A stretch of DNA of 64,000 bases from Chloroflexota bacterium (GTDB lineage: Bacteria; Chloroflexota; Anaerolineae; Anaerolineales; VGOW01), in assembly GCA_016875735.1 (NCBI GenBank), contig VGOW01000016.1, forward strand, positions 1 to 64,000, given 5' to 3'. Both the position numbers and the translations under genes were made by a program. A model generated the notes under the pieces. That model was not told the DNA's origin. It was given only the letters and a program-made list of their open reading frames with translations, and did no database searches. Shown one piece after another: positions 18,232 through 28,170 of this stretch. Position 1 is the stretch's first letter; every line of letters starts with the position of its first letter.

Positions 18232-20040
18232 ATGTGCGGCATTTGTGGTCTCTGGCAGCGCGACGGCGTTATCGATCAAGTTGCGCTCACACGCATGAAT
18301 GACGTTCAGGCTCATCGCGGGCCCGACGACTCCGGCGCCTACCTCAGCGCCGATGGCCGACTCGGACTCGGCTTCCGCCGCCTCGCCATCATCGACCTCT
18401 CCCCCACCGGCCACCAGCCCATGCGCAATGAAGACGGCAAATTGTGGATCGTCTTCAACGGCGAAATTTACAACTACCCCGCGCTCCGAAAAGAACTCGT
18501 CCGCGCCGGCCACGAATTTCGTTCCACCTCCGACACCGAAGTTGTATTGCACGGTTACGAAGAGTGGGGCGAACGGATTCTGGATCGATTGCGCGGCATG
18601 TTTGCCTTCGCCCTTTGGGACGACGAACGCCGCACCCTCCTCCTCGCCCGCGACCGACTCGGCATCAAACCGCTTCTCTATTATTGGGATGGCAAACGCT
18701 TCGCCTTCGCTTCCGAGATCAAATCTCTGCTTGCATTGCCCGCGGCCAACACCGATCTCGATCACTCGGCGCTGTGGGACTACTTCACCTACCTCTACAT
18801 CCCCACTCCCAAAACCGCATACAAATACATTCGCAAGCTGCCGCCCGCGTGCTATCTCAAGATCGAAAGCGATTTCGTCTCCGAAGGAAAACTCGCGCCG
18901 CCGATCAAAGAATACTGGGATGTGACACAGTGGGGCACGTCGCCCCTCTCTCGCAGTGACGCCGCCGAGGCCGTGCGCGCCAAACTGCGCGACGCCGTGC
19001 AATCGCACCTCATCGCCGATGTGCCGGTGGGCGTCTTCCTCTCCGGCGGCCTCGATTCGACGGCAGTGACAGCGATGGCCGCGGGCGCACAGCCCGATCC
19101 GTTGATGTCGTTTTCCATTGGTTTCGATGTCGAAGAGCATTCCGAACTGGCCTTCGCTCAACTCGCCGCCGACACCTTCGGCGCCCGGCACTTCACCCGC
19201 ACCGTCTCTCAACCCGATTTTGATTCTGCATTGGCGCGAATGGTGTCACTTTATGATGAGCCATTCGCCGACAACTCCGGCTTGCCCACGCTGGCCGTGT
19301 CGCAGTTGGCCGCCTCGCGTGTCAAAGTGGTGTTGGCCGGAGACGGCGGCGACGAAACGATGGCCGGATACTTTCGCTACCGCCGCTGGCTCGAAATCGC
19401 CGGAGAGGATTTTGGCAGCCCAGCTTTGCGGCATTGGTTGTTCGAGCGGTTCGCGCTCGGCGCGCTCGCGCCCATTGCCGGCTGGCCCAAAGTGATGGGC
19501 CTCGTTTACAGCGGCCAACTGCACGTGCGAGGAAAAGAGGGCGCGGATCGATACGGCGCTCTCGTCTGTCCCGTTCAATCTTTTCAGAAGCCTCACCTCT
19601 TGCCCGACCTCGCCCGCGAGTTCCGCGACTACGACGATTACTGGCACTTCCGCCGCTACTGGCGTGACGATCTTGACCCGATCTCACGGATGCAATACGT
19701 TGACCTCAAAACCTATTTGCCCGACGACATTTTGACGAAAGTGGATCGGGCCAGCATGGCGGCGTCACTGGAAGTGCGCGTTCCTTTTCTGGATCATGAG
19801 TGGGTGGAGTTGGCGGCCTCCCTTCCCTCCGAGTTCCGCCTCGACAAATCCATCATGCGCGAGGCCCTCGTCGGCATGGTGCCGGCCGAGATTCTCAACC
19901 GCCCCAAAAAAGGGTTTTCATCTCCGGTGCTCGATTGGCAAAAGCCGCAGTTGCGCAACGGCGCGCGGCTGGCCGGATCGGCGTTGTGGGCGGCGCGAGT
20001 TTTCGACACATGGCAAACACTGTGCGGCTCACCTACATAA
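18232..20040 (+). CDS. asnB: Asparagine synthase-type amidotransferase (paralogue 2)
   Basis: 602 residues. It has Cys2 (MCGICG), the glutaminase signatures HRGPDDSG and FNGEIYN, and the ATP loop LSGGLDSTAV. It is clearly a diverged copy of the other two AsnB-like proteins here. The 3' end overlaps the next glycosyltransferase gene by 31 nt. As for the others, amidation of a glycan uronic acid or asparagine synthesis are both possible. Confidence 0.88.
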   Translation: MCGICGLWQRDGVIDQVALTRMNDVQAHRGPDDSGAYLSADGRLGLGFRRLAIIDLSPTGHQPMRNEDGKLWIVFNGEIYNYPALRKELVRAGHEFRSTSDTEVVLHGYEEWGERILDRLRGMFAFALWDDERRTLLLARDRLGIKPLLYYWDGKRFAFASEIKSLLALPAANTDLDHSALWDYFTYLYIPTPKTAYKYIRKLPPACYLKIESDFVSEGKLAPPIKEYWDVTQWGTSPLSRSDAAEAVRAKLRDAVQSHLIADVPVGVFLSGGLDSTAVTAMAAGAQPDPLMSFSIGFDVEEHSELAFAQLAADTFGARHFTRTVSQPDFDSALARMVSLYDEPFADNSGLPTLAVSQLAASRVKVVLAGDGGDETMAGYFRYRRWLEIAGEDFGSPALRHWLFERFALGALAPIAGWPKVMGLVYSGQLHVRGKEGADRYGALVCPVQSFQKPHLLPDLAREFRDYDDYWHFRRYWRDDLDPISRMQYVDLKTYLPDDILTKVDRASMAASLEVRVPFLDHEWVELAASLPSEFRLDKSIMREALVGMVPAEILNRPKKGFSSPVLDWQKPQLRNGARLAGSALWAARVFDTWQTLCGSPT

Positions 20041-21128
20041 CCGCCTCGCGCTTGCCAGCCGCCAAAGCCTCGTCGGTGCAGGTGATGCAGATGTGCGCCG
20101 CGTTTGCCGAGGCGGGCGCTTTGGTAAAATTGGTGGCGCAGTCGAGCGCATCGGTTGAAGAAGTGTTCGCGCATTACGGCATGAAGCCCACGTTCGATCT
20201 GCGCGTTCGCAATGCGCCGCGCCTGCCTCGCGCCTCCGACATGTTTCAAGCGCGGGCTGTGCTCGACGAGCCCGGCGCCGATTGGATTTGCTACACCCGC
20301 ATCCGCGAACTCACCGCGCCCGTGCTGGCGCTGGCTCGCGGGGCGAAAGCCGGAGTGGAATTGCACGGCAAGCCCGCCAGTTTGCGTGAGCGCGTTTTGT
20401 TGAGATGGATCGCCCGCCACCCGCGCGGGCGATTGATTGTCATCTCCGAGCCGCTGAAGGAATTGTACGAGCGCGACTACGGACTGCCGACTCACCTCGC
20501 GCCCGACGGTGTTGACCTCAACCGCTTCACCCCGCCGCAAACCGCCGCGCAAGCCCGATCTCAATTGGGACTCGACGACGGCCCGTGGGTGGTTTACGTG
20601 GGCGGGCTGTACGAGGGACGCGGCTTGGAAACCCTCTTCGCCGCCGTTGCGCCACTGCCCGTGAAACTGCTGATCGTGGGCGGGCGGGGCGCCGACGATG
20701 TGAATCGCTGGCGAATGCGAGCGCAAGCCGTTGGCGCGGCCAACGCCCGTTTCGAGGGCTATCAGCCTCCGTCGCGCGTGCCGTCGTATCTCTTCGCCGC
20801 CGATGTGCTGGTGATGCCCTACGGCAAAAAGATTCTCACCGGCAGTGGCGAAGACATCACGCTGTGGACATCGCCGCTGAAGTTATACGAATACATTGCC
20901 GCAGGCCGCCCCATCGTATCCACCGATGTGATGGCCGTGCGGCCCGTTTTGCGGCGCGAGGCCAACGCACTGCTGGCCGAGCCCGAAAATGTGGAGAGCC
21001 TGCGCGCCGCGCTGACGCGAATGATAGATGAACCGGCATTGGCCGCGCGACTGGCGGCCAATGCCCGCCGCACCGCCGAAGGCAACACTTGGGTTGCGCG
21101 CGCCGAAAAAATTTTGGAGTTGTTTTGA
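20010..21128 (+). CDS. Glycosyltransferase, GT4-like, paired with AsnB 2
   Basis: 372 residues starting MANTVRLTYITASRLPAAKA with the VMQMCAAFAEAGA block shared with the protein at 14998. The donor half shows YVGGLYEGRGLETLF, FEGYQPPSRVPSYL and SPLKLYEYIAAGRPIVSTD. The ATG at 20010 lies inside the AsnB gene (31-nt overlap); a GTG at 20022 would also fit. A longer upstream frame is only the shadow of AsnB. Confidence 0.83.
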   Translation: MANTVRLTYITASRLPAAKASSVQVMQMCAAFAEAGALVKLVAQSSASVEEVFAHYGMKPTFDLRVRNAPRLPRASDMFQARAVLDEPGADWICYTRIRELTAPVLALARGAKAGVELHGKPASLRERVLLRWIARHPRGRLIVISEPLKELYERDYGLPTHLAPDGVDLNRFTPPQTAAQARSQLGLDDGPWVVYVGGLYEGRGLETLFAAVAPLPVKLLIVGGRGADDVNRWRMRAQAVGAANARFEGYQPPSRVPSYLFAADVLVMPYGKKILTGSGEDITLWTSPLKLYEYIAAGRPIVSTDVMAVRPVLRREANALLAEPENVESLRAALTRMIDEPALAARLAANARRTAEGNTWVARAEKILELF

Positions 21129-21129
21129 G

Positions 21130-22350
21130 TTGACCGTGAAATCGTTGTCGCCCGTTGCAGAGACGCCTCCCCGCTTTTGGCGGATCGCGTTGCTTGCGCT
21201 CGTTATGGCGAGACTCGTCATGGGTATGCTGTTGATGCTCGACGTGCCGAAACTCGCCTCGCACGATGGCTGGTATTTTCGCCACGGCGGCGACGCTAGC
21301 CTCTACGTTGAACTGGGAATTGCCATCGACTCCGGCCACCCCAAACCGACGACCGTCGGCGCGGGCTTGCCGCTCCTCATCGCCCTCATTCATCGCCTCG
21401 CCGGGGGCGAAACGTATTACGACTTCTTGCCGTATCTCGTTCCGCTCAACGGTTTTCTGCTTGCTGGGGCGAGCGTATGGATTGTGGGGCAGACTGCCCT
21501 GTATCTCAGCGGCAGTTGTCGGCAAGCTTTGCTGGCCGCCGCCGTGTGGATATTTTTGGGTTATGCGTTGTGGCTGGGGCTTGGCCTGCATTGGGACGCC
21601 GAGAATCTGCGCGATGCCCACTTGTCCCGCCAAATGTGGATGAATGGCATCACCGATCCGCCGTCATTGTTTCTCGCTATGCTGGGTCTCATGCTCACCG
21701 TGCGGGCGTATTCGGCGTCGGGCAACCGCGCGTTGATGACCTACGCTTTCGCGGGCGCGGCCTTTGGGCTGGGATGCGCGTTTCGCATTCACACAGCCGC
21801 AATCGCGGCGGCGGCCTTTGCCGCATTGCTGTGGAATCGCCGGTGGTCGGGACTCGCTTTCCTGGCTGCGGGTTTTGTCGTCGGGTTCTCCCCGCAGTTG
21901 TGGCACAACGCTGTTACTTCGCCTTCGATCATCAATACGCCGTATCTCAGCGGGTGGCTTGGCTTCTCCGCCGACGGGCGATTCTACTTTCGATGGAATG
22001 TGATGCCGATCTCTCCCGGCTTCTTCCGCGATAGCATCGCAGTGCTCACACGCGGCAATTGGCTGGTTGCGATAGTCGAGCTTGCACTGTTATTGTCTGT
22101 TGCGTATGCCTTCGCGCGCTGTTGGCGGCATCGCGGCAGTTTTGCCGCCCTCGTCATGTTCGGGGCGCCGGCCGCGAGTTTGGCGCTTCATGTCACCACA
22201 TTCGTCTTCGCTGGCGACCCCATTCGATTCAGCCTCCCGGCCATCTCGGTGGGGCTTCCTGCCGCCGTGTGGGCCGCCGACTCCGCGCTGGAGTTGGCCC
22301 GGATTCTCATGGGGCGCTTTCAACTGCGCTTTGCCCGCGCCGAAAGTTGA
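21130..22350 (+). CDS. Multi-spanning membrane protein, probable GT39-like glycosyltransferase
   Basis: About 406 residues with roughly nine hydrophobic helices. The first extracytoplasmic loop contains SHDGWYF and GGDASLYVELG, acidic residues where GT39-type enzymes have their catalytic aspartate; the family assignment is otherwise by context. The TTG at 21130 is preferred because a GGAG lies 11 nt upstream; GTG at 21136 is an alternative. It lies head to tail between a GT4 gene and another polytopic gene. Confidence 0.6.
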   Translation: MTVKSLSPVAETPPRFWRIALLALVMARLVMGMLLMLDVPKLASHDGWYFRHGGDASLYVELGIAIDSGHPKPTTVGAGLPLLIALIHRLAGGETYYDFLPYLVPLNGFLLAGASVWIVGQTALYLSGSCRQALLAAAVWIFLGYALWLGLGLHWDAENLRDAHLSRQMWMNGITDPPSLFLAMLGLMLTVRAYSASGNRALMTYAFAGAAFGLGCAFRIHTAAIAAAAFAALLWNRRWSGLAFLAAGFVVGFSPQLWHNAVTSPSIINTPYLSGWLGFSADGRFYFRWNVMPISPGFFRDSIAVLTRGNWLVAIVELALLLSVAYAFARCWRHRGSFAALVMFGAPAASLALHVTTFVFAGDPIRFSLPAISVGLPAAVWAADSALELARILMGRFQLRFARAES

Positions 22351-22356
22351 TTGCTC

Positions 22357-24108
22357 ATGCTCGCGCCGCTGAACTGGCTGGTTGGCTTTGCGGCCATCGC
22401 CGTCGTTTCGTTTTGGCTGTGGCCGCTGTTGCGCGGTGTGGCGCTCATTCGTTGGCCGTTGGCATACGCGCTGAGTCTCGGCAGCGTCACACTGCTCATG
22501 GCCGTTATCGGACTGATGCCCGGCCGGTGGCTCACACGCGCAACGGTGTGGGCAGTGGTGATCGCCGCGGGCGCGGTTGGCGGCCTCACGTTGTTTCGCC
22601 AAACGCGGATCACTTCCATCATTCCACTGAGTCCATTCATCGCGCAATTGAAGCCGGGTTCACTGCGAGCGTGGGGCGCGTTGGGCATGATCGGAGTCGG
22701 GATCATCGCCGCCGCGTTTGCGATGTATTACCCTTTCATCGGTGAAGACGAGATCAGCCGCGTCGCCTATTATGCGAAACGCATTTGGCTCGACAGCTCG
22801 CTGTTGCCCGACGTGCGCGGTTATCCGATGCTCATGTCGCTGGCGTATGCGCTGGCCTTCTTCGCCAGCGGGAGTCTTTTCGAGCAATTGGCGAAGGCCA
22901 CGCCGCTGCTGTTCTCGGCGACGACGGTGTGCGCCACCGCCGCGCTGGCCGCGCGATGGGGAAAGGAGCGGGCCGGGTGGATCGCCGCCGTGTTGTTGGC
23001 CGCTACCCCGTTATATGTGAACTGGACTCCGGTGGGATACGTTGACATCGCGCCCGCCCTTCATCTCACGTTGTCGGCATACGCCGCCGAGGTGTGGTTG
23101 GAGAAACGTGGCGGGCGATGGGCGGTGTTGGCCGGCGCGTTGATCGGCTTGAGTATTTGGGCGAAGCAGTCGGGTTGGATCGCGTTGGCGAGTTTGGGAT
23201 GGGTGTTCGCGGTTGCCGCTCTGCGCGATGGGCGGCGCGGACTCGGTCGCACTGTATGGCACGGATTGATTGCGCTCGCCGCAGTGTTGGCTGTGGGCGG
23301 TTGGTGGTACATTCGCAACGCCGCTTACGATGGTTGGGCCAATGCGATTCCCAGCCCCGGTAACTTTTACACCAACCTGGCCGAACGCACGTGGGGCAAC
23401 GTTTTGCCCTTTCTCGGCCACCCGGCTGACTTCGGTGTGCCCGGCATCGCATATACATTGGGCATGGCGATGCTGGTGTTGCGAGTCGTTCGCGGACGCG
23501 GCGCAGGCCATCACTCTCGGTTGTTGGTGTGGAGTGTGCCGTATGCGGTGCTGTGGTTTTTTCTTTTCTCATACGACACGCGCTTTCTGCTCACCGTTCT
23601 GCCATTCTTCGCCGTGCTGGCCGCGCTGGAACTCGCGCCGTTGGCCGAACGACTGGCGGCTTCGCGCCCCGTTGTCCGTTGGCTGGCGATCCTCGGCTTG
23701 CTCGCCGCGTTTGCGGTTGGCTCGGCAGGGCGGTGGGGAGGCGTGTATCATTGGGTGACGAATCCGCTGGCGAGCAATGCCGAACGGCTGGCTCATGCCA
23801 AACCCGATCTGGCCGGCACGGTGAACTTTCTGCGCGATCACACGGACTCATCGGCGGCGGTGATTTCAATGGATGGGCGGCTCGCTTATTATTTCGCCGA
23901 CCGCCCGTACCGAATCTTTTACCCGGCCTCTGCCGCCTCGGCCCGTGAGGCCGATTATTTGATCGTCGGCTCGTGGGCCGAGTCGGTGTACCCCGGCTTC
24001 GGGATGGCGGACACTGATTTGTTCGATGCGCTGGACGATCCGGCGCAATTCGAGAAGTTGTTTGTGTCCGAGGGCGATGCGCTCACCGTGTATCGCATCG
24101 TCAAATAA
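22357..24108 (+). CDS. Polytopic membrane glycosyltransferase (GT39/PMT-like)
   Basis: 583 residues with about twelve hydrophobic helices. The loop motif YYPFIGEDEISRVAYYAKR, with the acidic pair GEDE, is where ArnT/PMT relatives carry the catalytic acid. The C-terminal part (from about 490) is a short soluble domain. The ATG at 22357 follows the previous stop by 6 nt. It would transfer a sugar from a polyprenyl-phosphate donor outside the membrane; neither donor nor acceptor can be read from the sequence. Confidence 0.72.
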   Translation: MLAPLNWLVGFAAIAVVSFWLWPLLRGVALIRWPLAYALSLGSVTLLMAVIGLMPGRWLTRATVWAVVIAAGAVGGLTLFRQTRITSIIPLSPFIAQLKPGSLRAWGALGMIGVGIIAAAFAMYYPFIGEDEISRVAYYAKRIWLDSSLLPDVRGYPMLMSLAYALAFFASGSLFEQLAKATPLLFSATTVCATAALAARWGKERAGWIAAVLLAATPLYVNWTPVGYVDIAPALHLTLSAYAAEVWLEKRGGRWAVLAGALIGLSIWAKQSGWIALASLGWVFAVAALRDGRRGLGRTVWHGLIALAAVLAVGGWWYIRNAAYDGWANAIPSPGNFYTNLAERTWGNVLPFLGHPADFGVPGIAYTLGMAMLVLRVVRGRGAGHHSRLLVWSVPYAVLWFFLFSYDTRFLLTVLPFFAVLAALELAPLAERLAASRPVVRWLAILGLLAAFAVGSAGRWGGVYHWVTNPLASNAERLAHAKPDLAGTVNFLRDHTDSSAAVISMDGRLAYYFADRPYRIFYPASAASAREADYLIVGSWAESVYPGFGMADTDLFDALDDPAQFEKLFVSEGDALTVYRIVK

Positions 24109-24145
24109 AAGCGCGTTTGGCGCAACGAAAGGCTAGTTTCCAAAG

Positions 24146-25069
24146 ATGAAAATTTTAGTGACCGGCGGATTGGGCGCGGTGGGCGCGCCGTTGGCCCGCG
24201 AACTGCGCGGGCGCGGCCACGAAGTGTGGGTGTGCGATCTGCTCCACGCCGAAGGGCCGAACTACATGCGCTGTGACGTGGGCGATTACCGCCAACTCCA
24301 GCGCGTGTTCGAGCGCGCTGATTTCGAGTTTGTGTATCACTTGGCCGCCGAGTTCGGGCGGTGGAACGGCGAAGACTTCTACGAAAAAGTATGGCAGTCG
24401 AATGCCATCGGCACGAAGAACATTCTGCGCTTTCAAGAGGAGCGCAAGTTTCGCATGGTCTTCACCAGCAGCTCGGAAGTGTACGGCGACTGGCCGGACG
24501 TGATGAGCGAAGAGGTGATGGAGCAGCGCCCCATCCGGCAAATGAACGATTACGCGATCTCGAAGTGGGTGAACGAGATGCAGATATTGAACTCCGCCGA
24601 GCGGTTCGACACACAAACGGTGCGCGTGCGGCTCTTCAACACCTATGGGCCGGGCGAGTATTATTCCGAATATCGCAGTGTGGTGTGCCAGTTTGTGTAT
24701 CGCGCCCTCCACGATCTGCCGTACACCGTGTATCTCGATCATCATCGCACGTCGTCGTACATTGATGACACGGTGCGCGCGATGGCGAACATCTCCGAGC
24801 GCTTCCACCCCGGCGAAGTTTACAACATTGCCGGAGACGAGTATCACGACATTAAAGCGCTTTCGGATTTGATCCTCTCCTCGCTGGGCAAGGATGATCA
24901 TCGGGTGAAATATGTGCCGATTGAAGCGCACAACACTCGCGACAAAAAAACCGACATCTCGAAAGCTATCCGCGATGTCGATCACCGCCCCGCCGTTCCG
25001 TTGGCGGTTGGCATCCCGCGCACCATCGAATGGCAGAAGCAAGTCTATGGAGTAGTCAGTGACCAGTAG
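24146..25069 (+). CDS. NAD-dependent epimerase/dehydratase (SDR)
   Basis: 307 residues with Rossmann motif GGLGAVG in place of the common GGAGFIG, catalytic SSSEVYG and DYAISKWVNE (YxxxK), and the later SYIDDTVRAM and VYNIAGDEY blocks. It belongs to the extended SDR epimerases; substrate unknown. It stands directly before the WecC-like dehydrogenase gene, so it may act on the same UDP-sugar. The final codons (VVSDQ) are already part of the repeat spacer that follows. Confidence 0.84.
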   Translation: MKILVTGGLGAVGAPLARELRGRGHEVWVCDLLHAEGPNYMRCDVGDYRQLQRVFERADFEFVYHLAAEFGRWNGEDFYEKVWQSNAIGTKNILRFQEERKFRMVFTSSSEVYGDWPDVMSEEVMEQRPIRQMNDYAISKWVNEMQILNSAERFDTQTVRVRLFNTYGPGEYYSEYRSVVCQFVYRALHDLPYTVYLDHHRTSSYIDDTVRAMANISERFHPGEVYNIAGDEYHDIKALSDLILSSLGKDDHRVKYVPIEAHNTRDKKTDISKAIRDVDHRPAVPLAVGIPRTIEWQKQVYGVVSDQ

Positions 25070-25171
25070 TCAGATGTCGGAAGTTGGAAGTCAGAAGTCG
25101 GAAGTCAGATGCCAGAAGTCAGTAGCCGGAAGCGCTGTTCGCTAACCGCTAATCGCTGAATGCTAACCGCT
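25053..25171. repeat. Junction spacer D (two blocks of direct short repeats)
   Basis: The first block repeats AGTCAGAAGTCGGA-like units (25055-25130); the second repeats GCTAACCGCTAATCGCTGAAT-like units up to the ATG of the next gene. It begins inside the coding end of the epimerase. Unlike most other spacers it shows direct rather than inverted repetition. The second block shares CGCTGAATGCT with spacer B. Confidence 0.7.
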
Positions 25172-26380
25172 ATGAGCAAAAAACAAACCATCGTCGTCAT
25201 CGGCACGGGGTACGTGGGTTTGCCCGCCGCCCTGCTGCTGGCCCGCGCCGGGCACGAAGTCATCGGCGTGGATATCAACGAAAACATCGTGCGCGCGATC
25301 AACGAAGGCGTGTTGCACATCAAAGAGGAAGAACTTCAGGCGATCATGAACGAGCCGGCGGTGCGCGCCAACCTTCGGGCGCAGACCACCCCCGCCGAGG
25401 CCGATGTGTTTCTCATCGCCGTGCCCACGCCGGTGGATCACCGCAAGAAGGTGGCCGAAATGAAATACGTGCGCGAGGCCACCGAGTCCATCGTGCCCTA
25501 TCTCAGACCCGGCAACTTGATCATTCTCGAATCCACCGTGCCGCCGCTCACCTGCCGCGAGTTCATGACTCCGATCCTCGAAAAGAGCGGCCTCAAGGTC
25601 GGCGAGACTCTCCACCTCGCTCACTGCCCGGAGCGCATTCTGCCCGGCGACGTGTTTTACGAGATCGTGCACAACGACCGCATCATCGGCGCGGCGGATC
25701 GGAAGTCGCGCGAGTTGGCGAGCGCGGTGTATGCCACCTTCGTCGAAGGCCAGCTGTATCAAACCGACGACGTGACCGCCGAACTGTGCAAACTTATGGA
25801 GAACACTTACCGCGACGTGAACATTGCGCTGGCCAATGAATTCGCGGCGGTGGCCGAAACGCTGGGCATCGATCCGTTCGAGGCGATTGAGCTGGCCAAC
25901 AAACACCCGCGCGTGAAAATTTTGCGGCCCGGCATTGGGGTGGGCGGCCACTGCATCCCGCTCGACCCGTGGTTCATCAAAGAAGTGGACCCGGCCAACT
26001 CGCGCCTCATCTTCACCTCACGATTAATCAACGACGAGATGCCCGGCAAAGTGGCGGCCAAAATTCGCAAAGCAGTGCGCGGCATTTCTGCGCCGAAGAT
26101 TGTCGCCATTGGCGCGGCTTACAAAGCCAACACCGAAGACAGGCGCGAAAGCCCGGCGGTGGAAATCGTCAACCTGCTTCGCGCCGATGGCTACGAAGTG
26201 GCCCATTACGATCCGTTGGTGGACGGATACCGTTGGCGCGGCTCGCTGGCCGATGCTTGCGTTGGCGCCGATCTGTTGGCGATTCTGATCAAGCATGACG
26301 TGGTGATGGCGGAACTCAACGCCACTCGCGCGGCCATCGAGTCGGGGATGCGCGCGGAGCGCATTCTCGTCTTCGGATGA
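25172..26380 (+). CDS. UDP-N-acetyl-D-mannosamine dehydrogenase-like (WecC type)
   Basis: A second UDP-sugar 6-dehydrogenase, 402 residues. It has GTGYVGLP at the N-terminus, HCPERILPGD in the middle, and catalytic C261 in GIGVGGHCIPLDPWF, whose DPWF ending is typical of the WecC branch; UDP-ManNAc is therefore the likely substrate, giving UDP-ManNAcA. The ATG at 25172 abuts the repeat spacer and has no ribosome binding site. Its stop overlaps the next start (ATGA). Confidence 0.87.
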   Translation: MSKKQTIVVIGTGYVGLPAALLLARAGHEVIGVDINENIVRAINEGVLHIKEEELQAIMNEPAVRANLRAQTTPAEADVFLIAVPTPVDHRKKVAEMKYVREATESIVPYLRPGNLIILESTVPPLTCREFMTPILEKSGLKVGETLHLAHCPERILPGDVFYEIVHNDRIIGAADRKSRELASAVYATFVEGQLYQTDDVTAELCKLMENTYRDVNIALANEFAAVAETLGIDPFEAIELANKHPRVKILRPGIGVGGHCIPLDPWFIKEVDPANSRLIFTSRLINDEMPGKVAAKIRKAVRGISAPKIVAIGAAYKANTEDRRESPAVEIVNLLRADGYEVAHYDPLVDGYRWRGSLADACVGADLLAILIKHDVVMAELNATRAAIESGMRAERILVFG

Positions 26381-28170
26381 TTCTTTTCGGCATCCCCACC
26401 GTGATCGCCGCGTGCGTGTGGCTGTGGCCGCTGGCCCGCCGCGCGCTTCGCGGCTCGCCGTGCTTCGAGCCGTTGGCCTTCGCCGTCGGCCTCGCCCTCA
26501 GTCTCGGTTTGCTCTCGCTGGCGATGATGTGGATCGGCCTTCTGCCCGGCGCGTGGCTTCGAGGGTGGATCGTGCTGCCCATCCCATGGCTCGGGTTGAT
26601 CGTTTGGGCGTGGAGGGGGCGCAATGAGATCGCGGCGTGGGCGCGGCGGGCGCGGAACGGGCTGCATTGGCGCGAATGGCTGCGCGTGGAGTCGCCTCCC
26701 TTTTGGATCGGACTCCTTTGCGCCGCCGTCGTCGCGGTGATCGCCGTCAATCTCATCTCATATCCTTTTTACACTTACGATGTGCTGGTGCGGTATGCGG
26801 CGGACGCGCGCGATGTGTTTACGCGCGCGCGCATTGCGCCCGCGCTCACCGGCTACCCGCTCGGCGTGCATTTGCTGTATGCGTTTGGATTCATGGCGGC
26901 GGGCGCGGCGAATGATCATGTGGCCGGGATGATGAGCGCGGCGTTGATTGCGGGGATGGTGATCACGGTGTGGGTTGTGACGCGATTACTATTCACGACC
27001 CGCGCCGCGTGGGTTGCCGCCTTGCTCACCGCGAGCGCTCCCGTGTTCGTGAATTGGGCCACGTCGGGATACATCGACATCCCCAACGGGTTTTATCACG
27101 GCGTTACTTTTGCGATGGCCTATTTGTGGCTCGCGCGCGGCGAGGCGCGTTACGCATTGCTCGCCGGGTTGCTCGGCGGGCTGGCGCTGTGGGTGAAACA
27201 TTCGAGCCTCGTGCTCATTCCGGCGTTGGCCGTCGTGCCGCTTCTGCGGTTGTGGCCGCTCTCGTTTGCGCGGGCGCGGCGTGAGATGGCATTGGGCGCG
27301 ATGGCTTTGAGCGCAATGGCGCTGGCAGCCGCGCCGTGGTTCGCGCGCAGTTATCTTCTCGGCGCTGAGGTATTCCCCGCGCCGAGCACGTACGACGCGC
27401 TGTTTGTCGATCATTCGCTCAACGCGCTGATCGCCTTTTGGTATCGGCGCGGTGAGTGGGGCGTGCCGTTCGCGGCGACCGTGCTGGCCGGGATGCTGTT
27501 GTGGGCGGCGGCCTTCGTGTGGCCGCGACTCGCCGGGTTGTCCGACTCCGAGGGCGATGTGCGCCGCGCGATTCTGTTGTGGGCGGCCTTTGTGATCCCG
27601 TATCATTTGATTTGGTGGTGGGGATTCACGTATCAAGCGCGATACCTTTTCATCTCCCTGCCGATGTACGCCGCAGTGGCCGGGTTCGCAGTGGATGGGG
27701 CGGCGGATCGGATTCCGATGTTGGCGCGGACTCCGGCGGCGGCGACCGTGATCGTGGCGGCGGCGTTGATCGGATCTGCGATCCGGCCCCGACTCGGCGC
27801 GGTGTATTATCTCCTCACCGATCCACTGCGGAGCGATGATGTGAAACTGACTCGGCTGGCAAAAGATTCGTGGCTGACGGCGAAGTATGTGCGCGAAAAG
27901 ATTCCGCCCGGCGAGAAGTTGTATGTAATGGACGGCTCGCTGGCCTATTGGCTTTACGATTACGAATTGACGGCGGGCTACCCGACTCGGCTGAATGACT
28001 TGCGCGGCTACGATTATTACATCGTCGCGCCGTGGGGCGAGAGTGTGCTGTCGGCGCTTGGCGCATCGGCGGATGAAATCAATCAATCGTTGGACGACCC
28101 GACTCTGTTTGTCGAACTCTACCGCTCGAGCGACGAGGGGCAAACGATTTACGCGGTGAATGGGCCATGA
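26377..28170 (+). CDS. Polytopic membrane glycosyltransferase (GT39/PMT-like)
   Basis: 597 residues, about twelve hydrophobic helices. After the third helix the loop YPFYTYDVLVRYAADARDVF contains the acidic residue position expected for this fold. A soluble tail begins near residue 480. It overlaps the dehydrogenase gene before it and the GT2 gene after it by 4 nt each, so the three are probably one translational unit: dehydrogenase, membrane transferase and a polyprenyl-phosphate sugar synthase. Confidence 0.72.
   Translation: MILFGIPTVIAACVWLWPLARRALRGSPCFEPLAFAVGLALSLGLLSLAMMWIGLLPGAWLRGWIVLPIPWLGLIVWAWRGRNEIAAWARRARNGLHWREWLRVESPPFWIGLLCAAVVAVIAVNLISYPFYTYDVLVRYAADARDVFTRARIAPALTGYPLGVHLLYAFGFMAAGAANDHVAGMMSAALIAGMVITVWVVTRLLFTTRAAWVAALLTASAPVFVNWATSGYIDIPNGFYHGVTFAMAYLWLARGEARYALLAGLLGGLALWVKHSSLVLIPALAVVPLLRLWPLSFARARREMALGAMALSAMALAAAPWFARSYLLGAEVFPAPSTYDALFVDHSLNALIAFWYRRGEWGVPFAATVLAGMLLWAAAFVWPRLAGLSDSEGDVRRAILLWAAFVIPYHLIWWWGFTYQARYLFISLPMYAAVAGFAVDGAADRIPMLARTPAAATVIVAAALIGSAIRPRLGAVYYLLTDPLRSDDVKLTRLAKDSWLTAKYVREKIPPGEKLYVMDGSLAYWLYDYELTAGYPTRLNDLRGYDYYIVAPWGESVLSALGASADEINQSLDDPTLFVELYRSSDEGQTIYAVNGP

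Noticed and set aside
17536-19212. Long open frame (558 codons) on the - strand across the methyltransferase and AsnB 2 genes
   Set aside because: It spans two well-supported genes on the other strand and shows no family motif.
25053-25171. Possible CRISPR array in spacer D
   Set aside because: The units are 8-14 nt, contiguous and degenerate; there are no unique spacers of 25-45 nt and no cas genes in the window.
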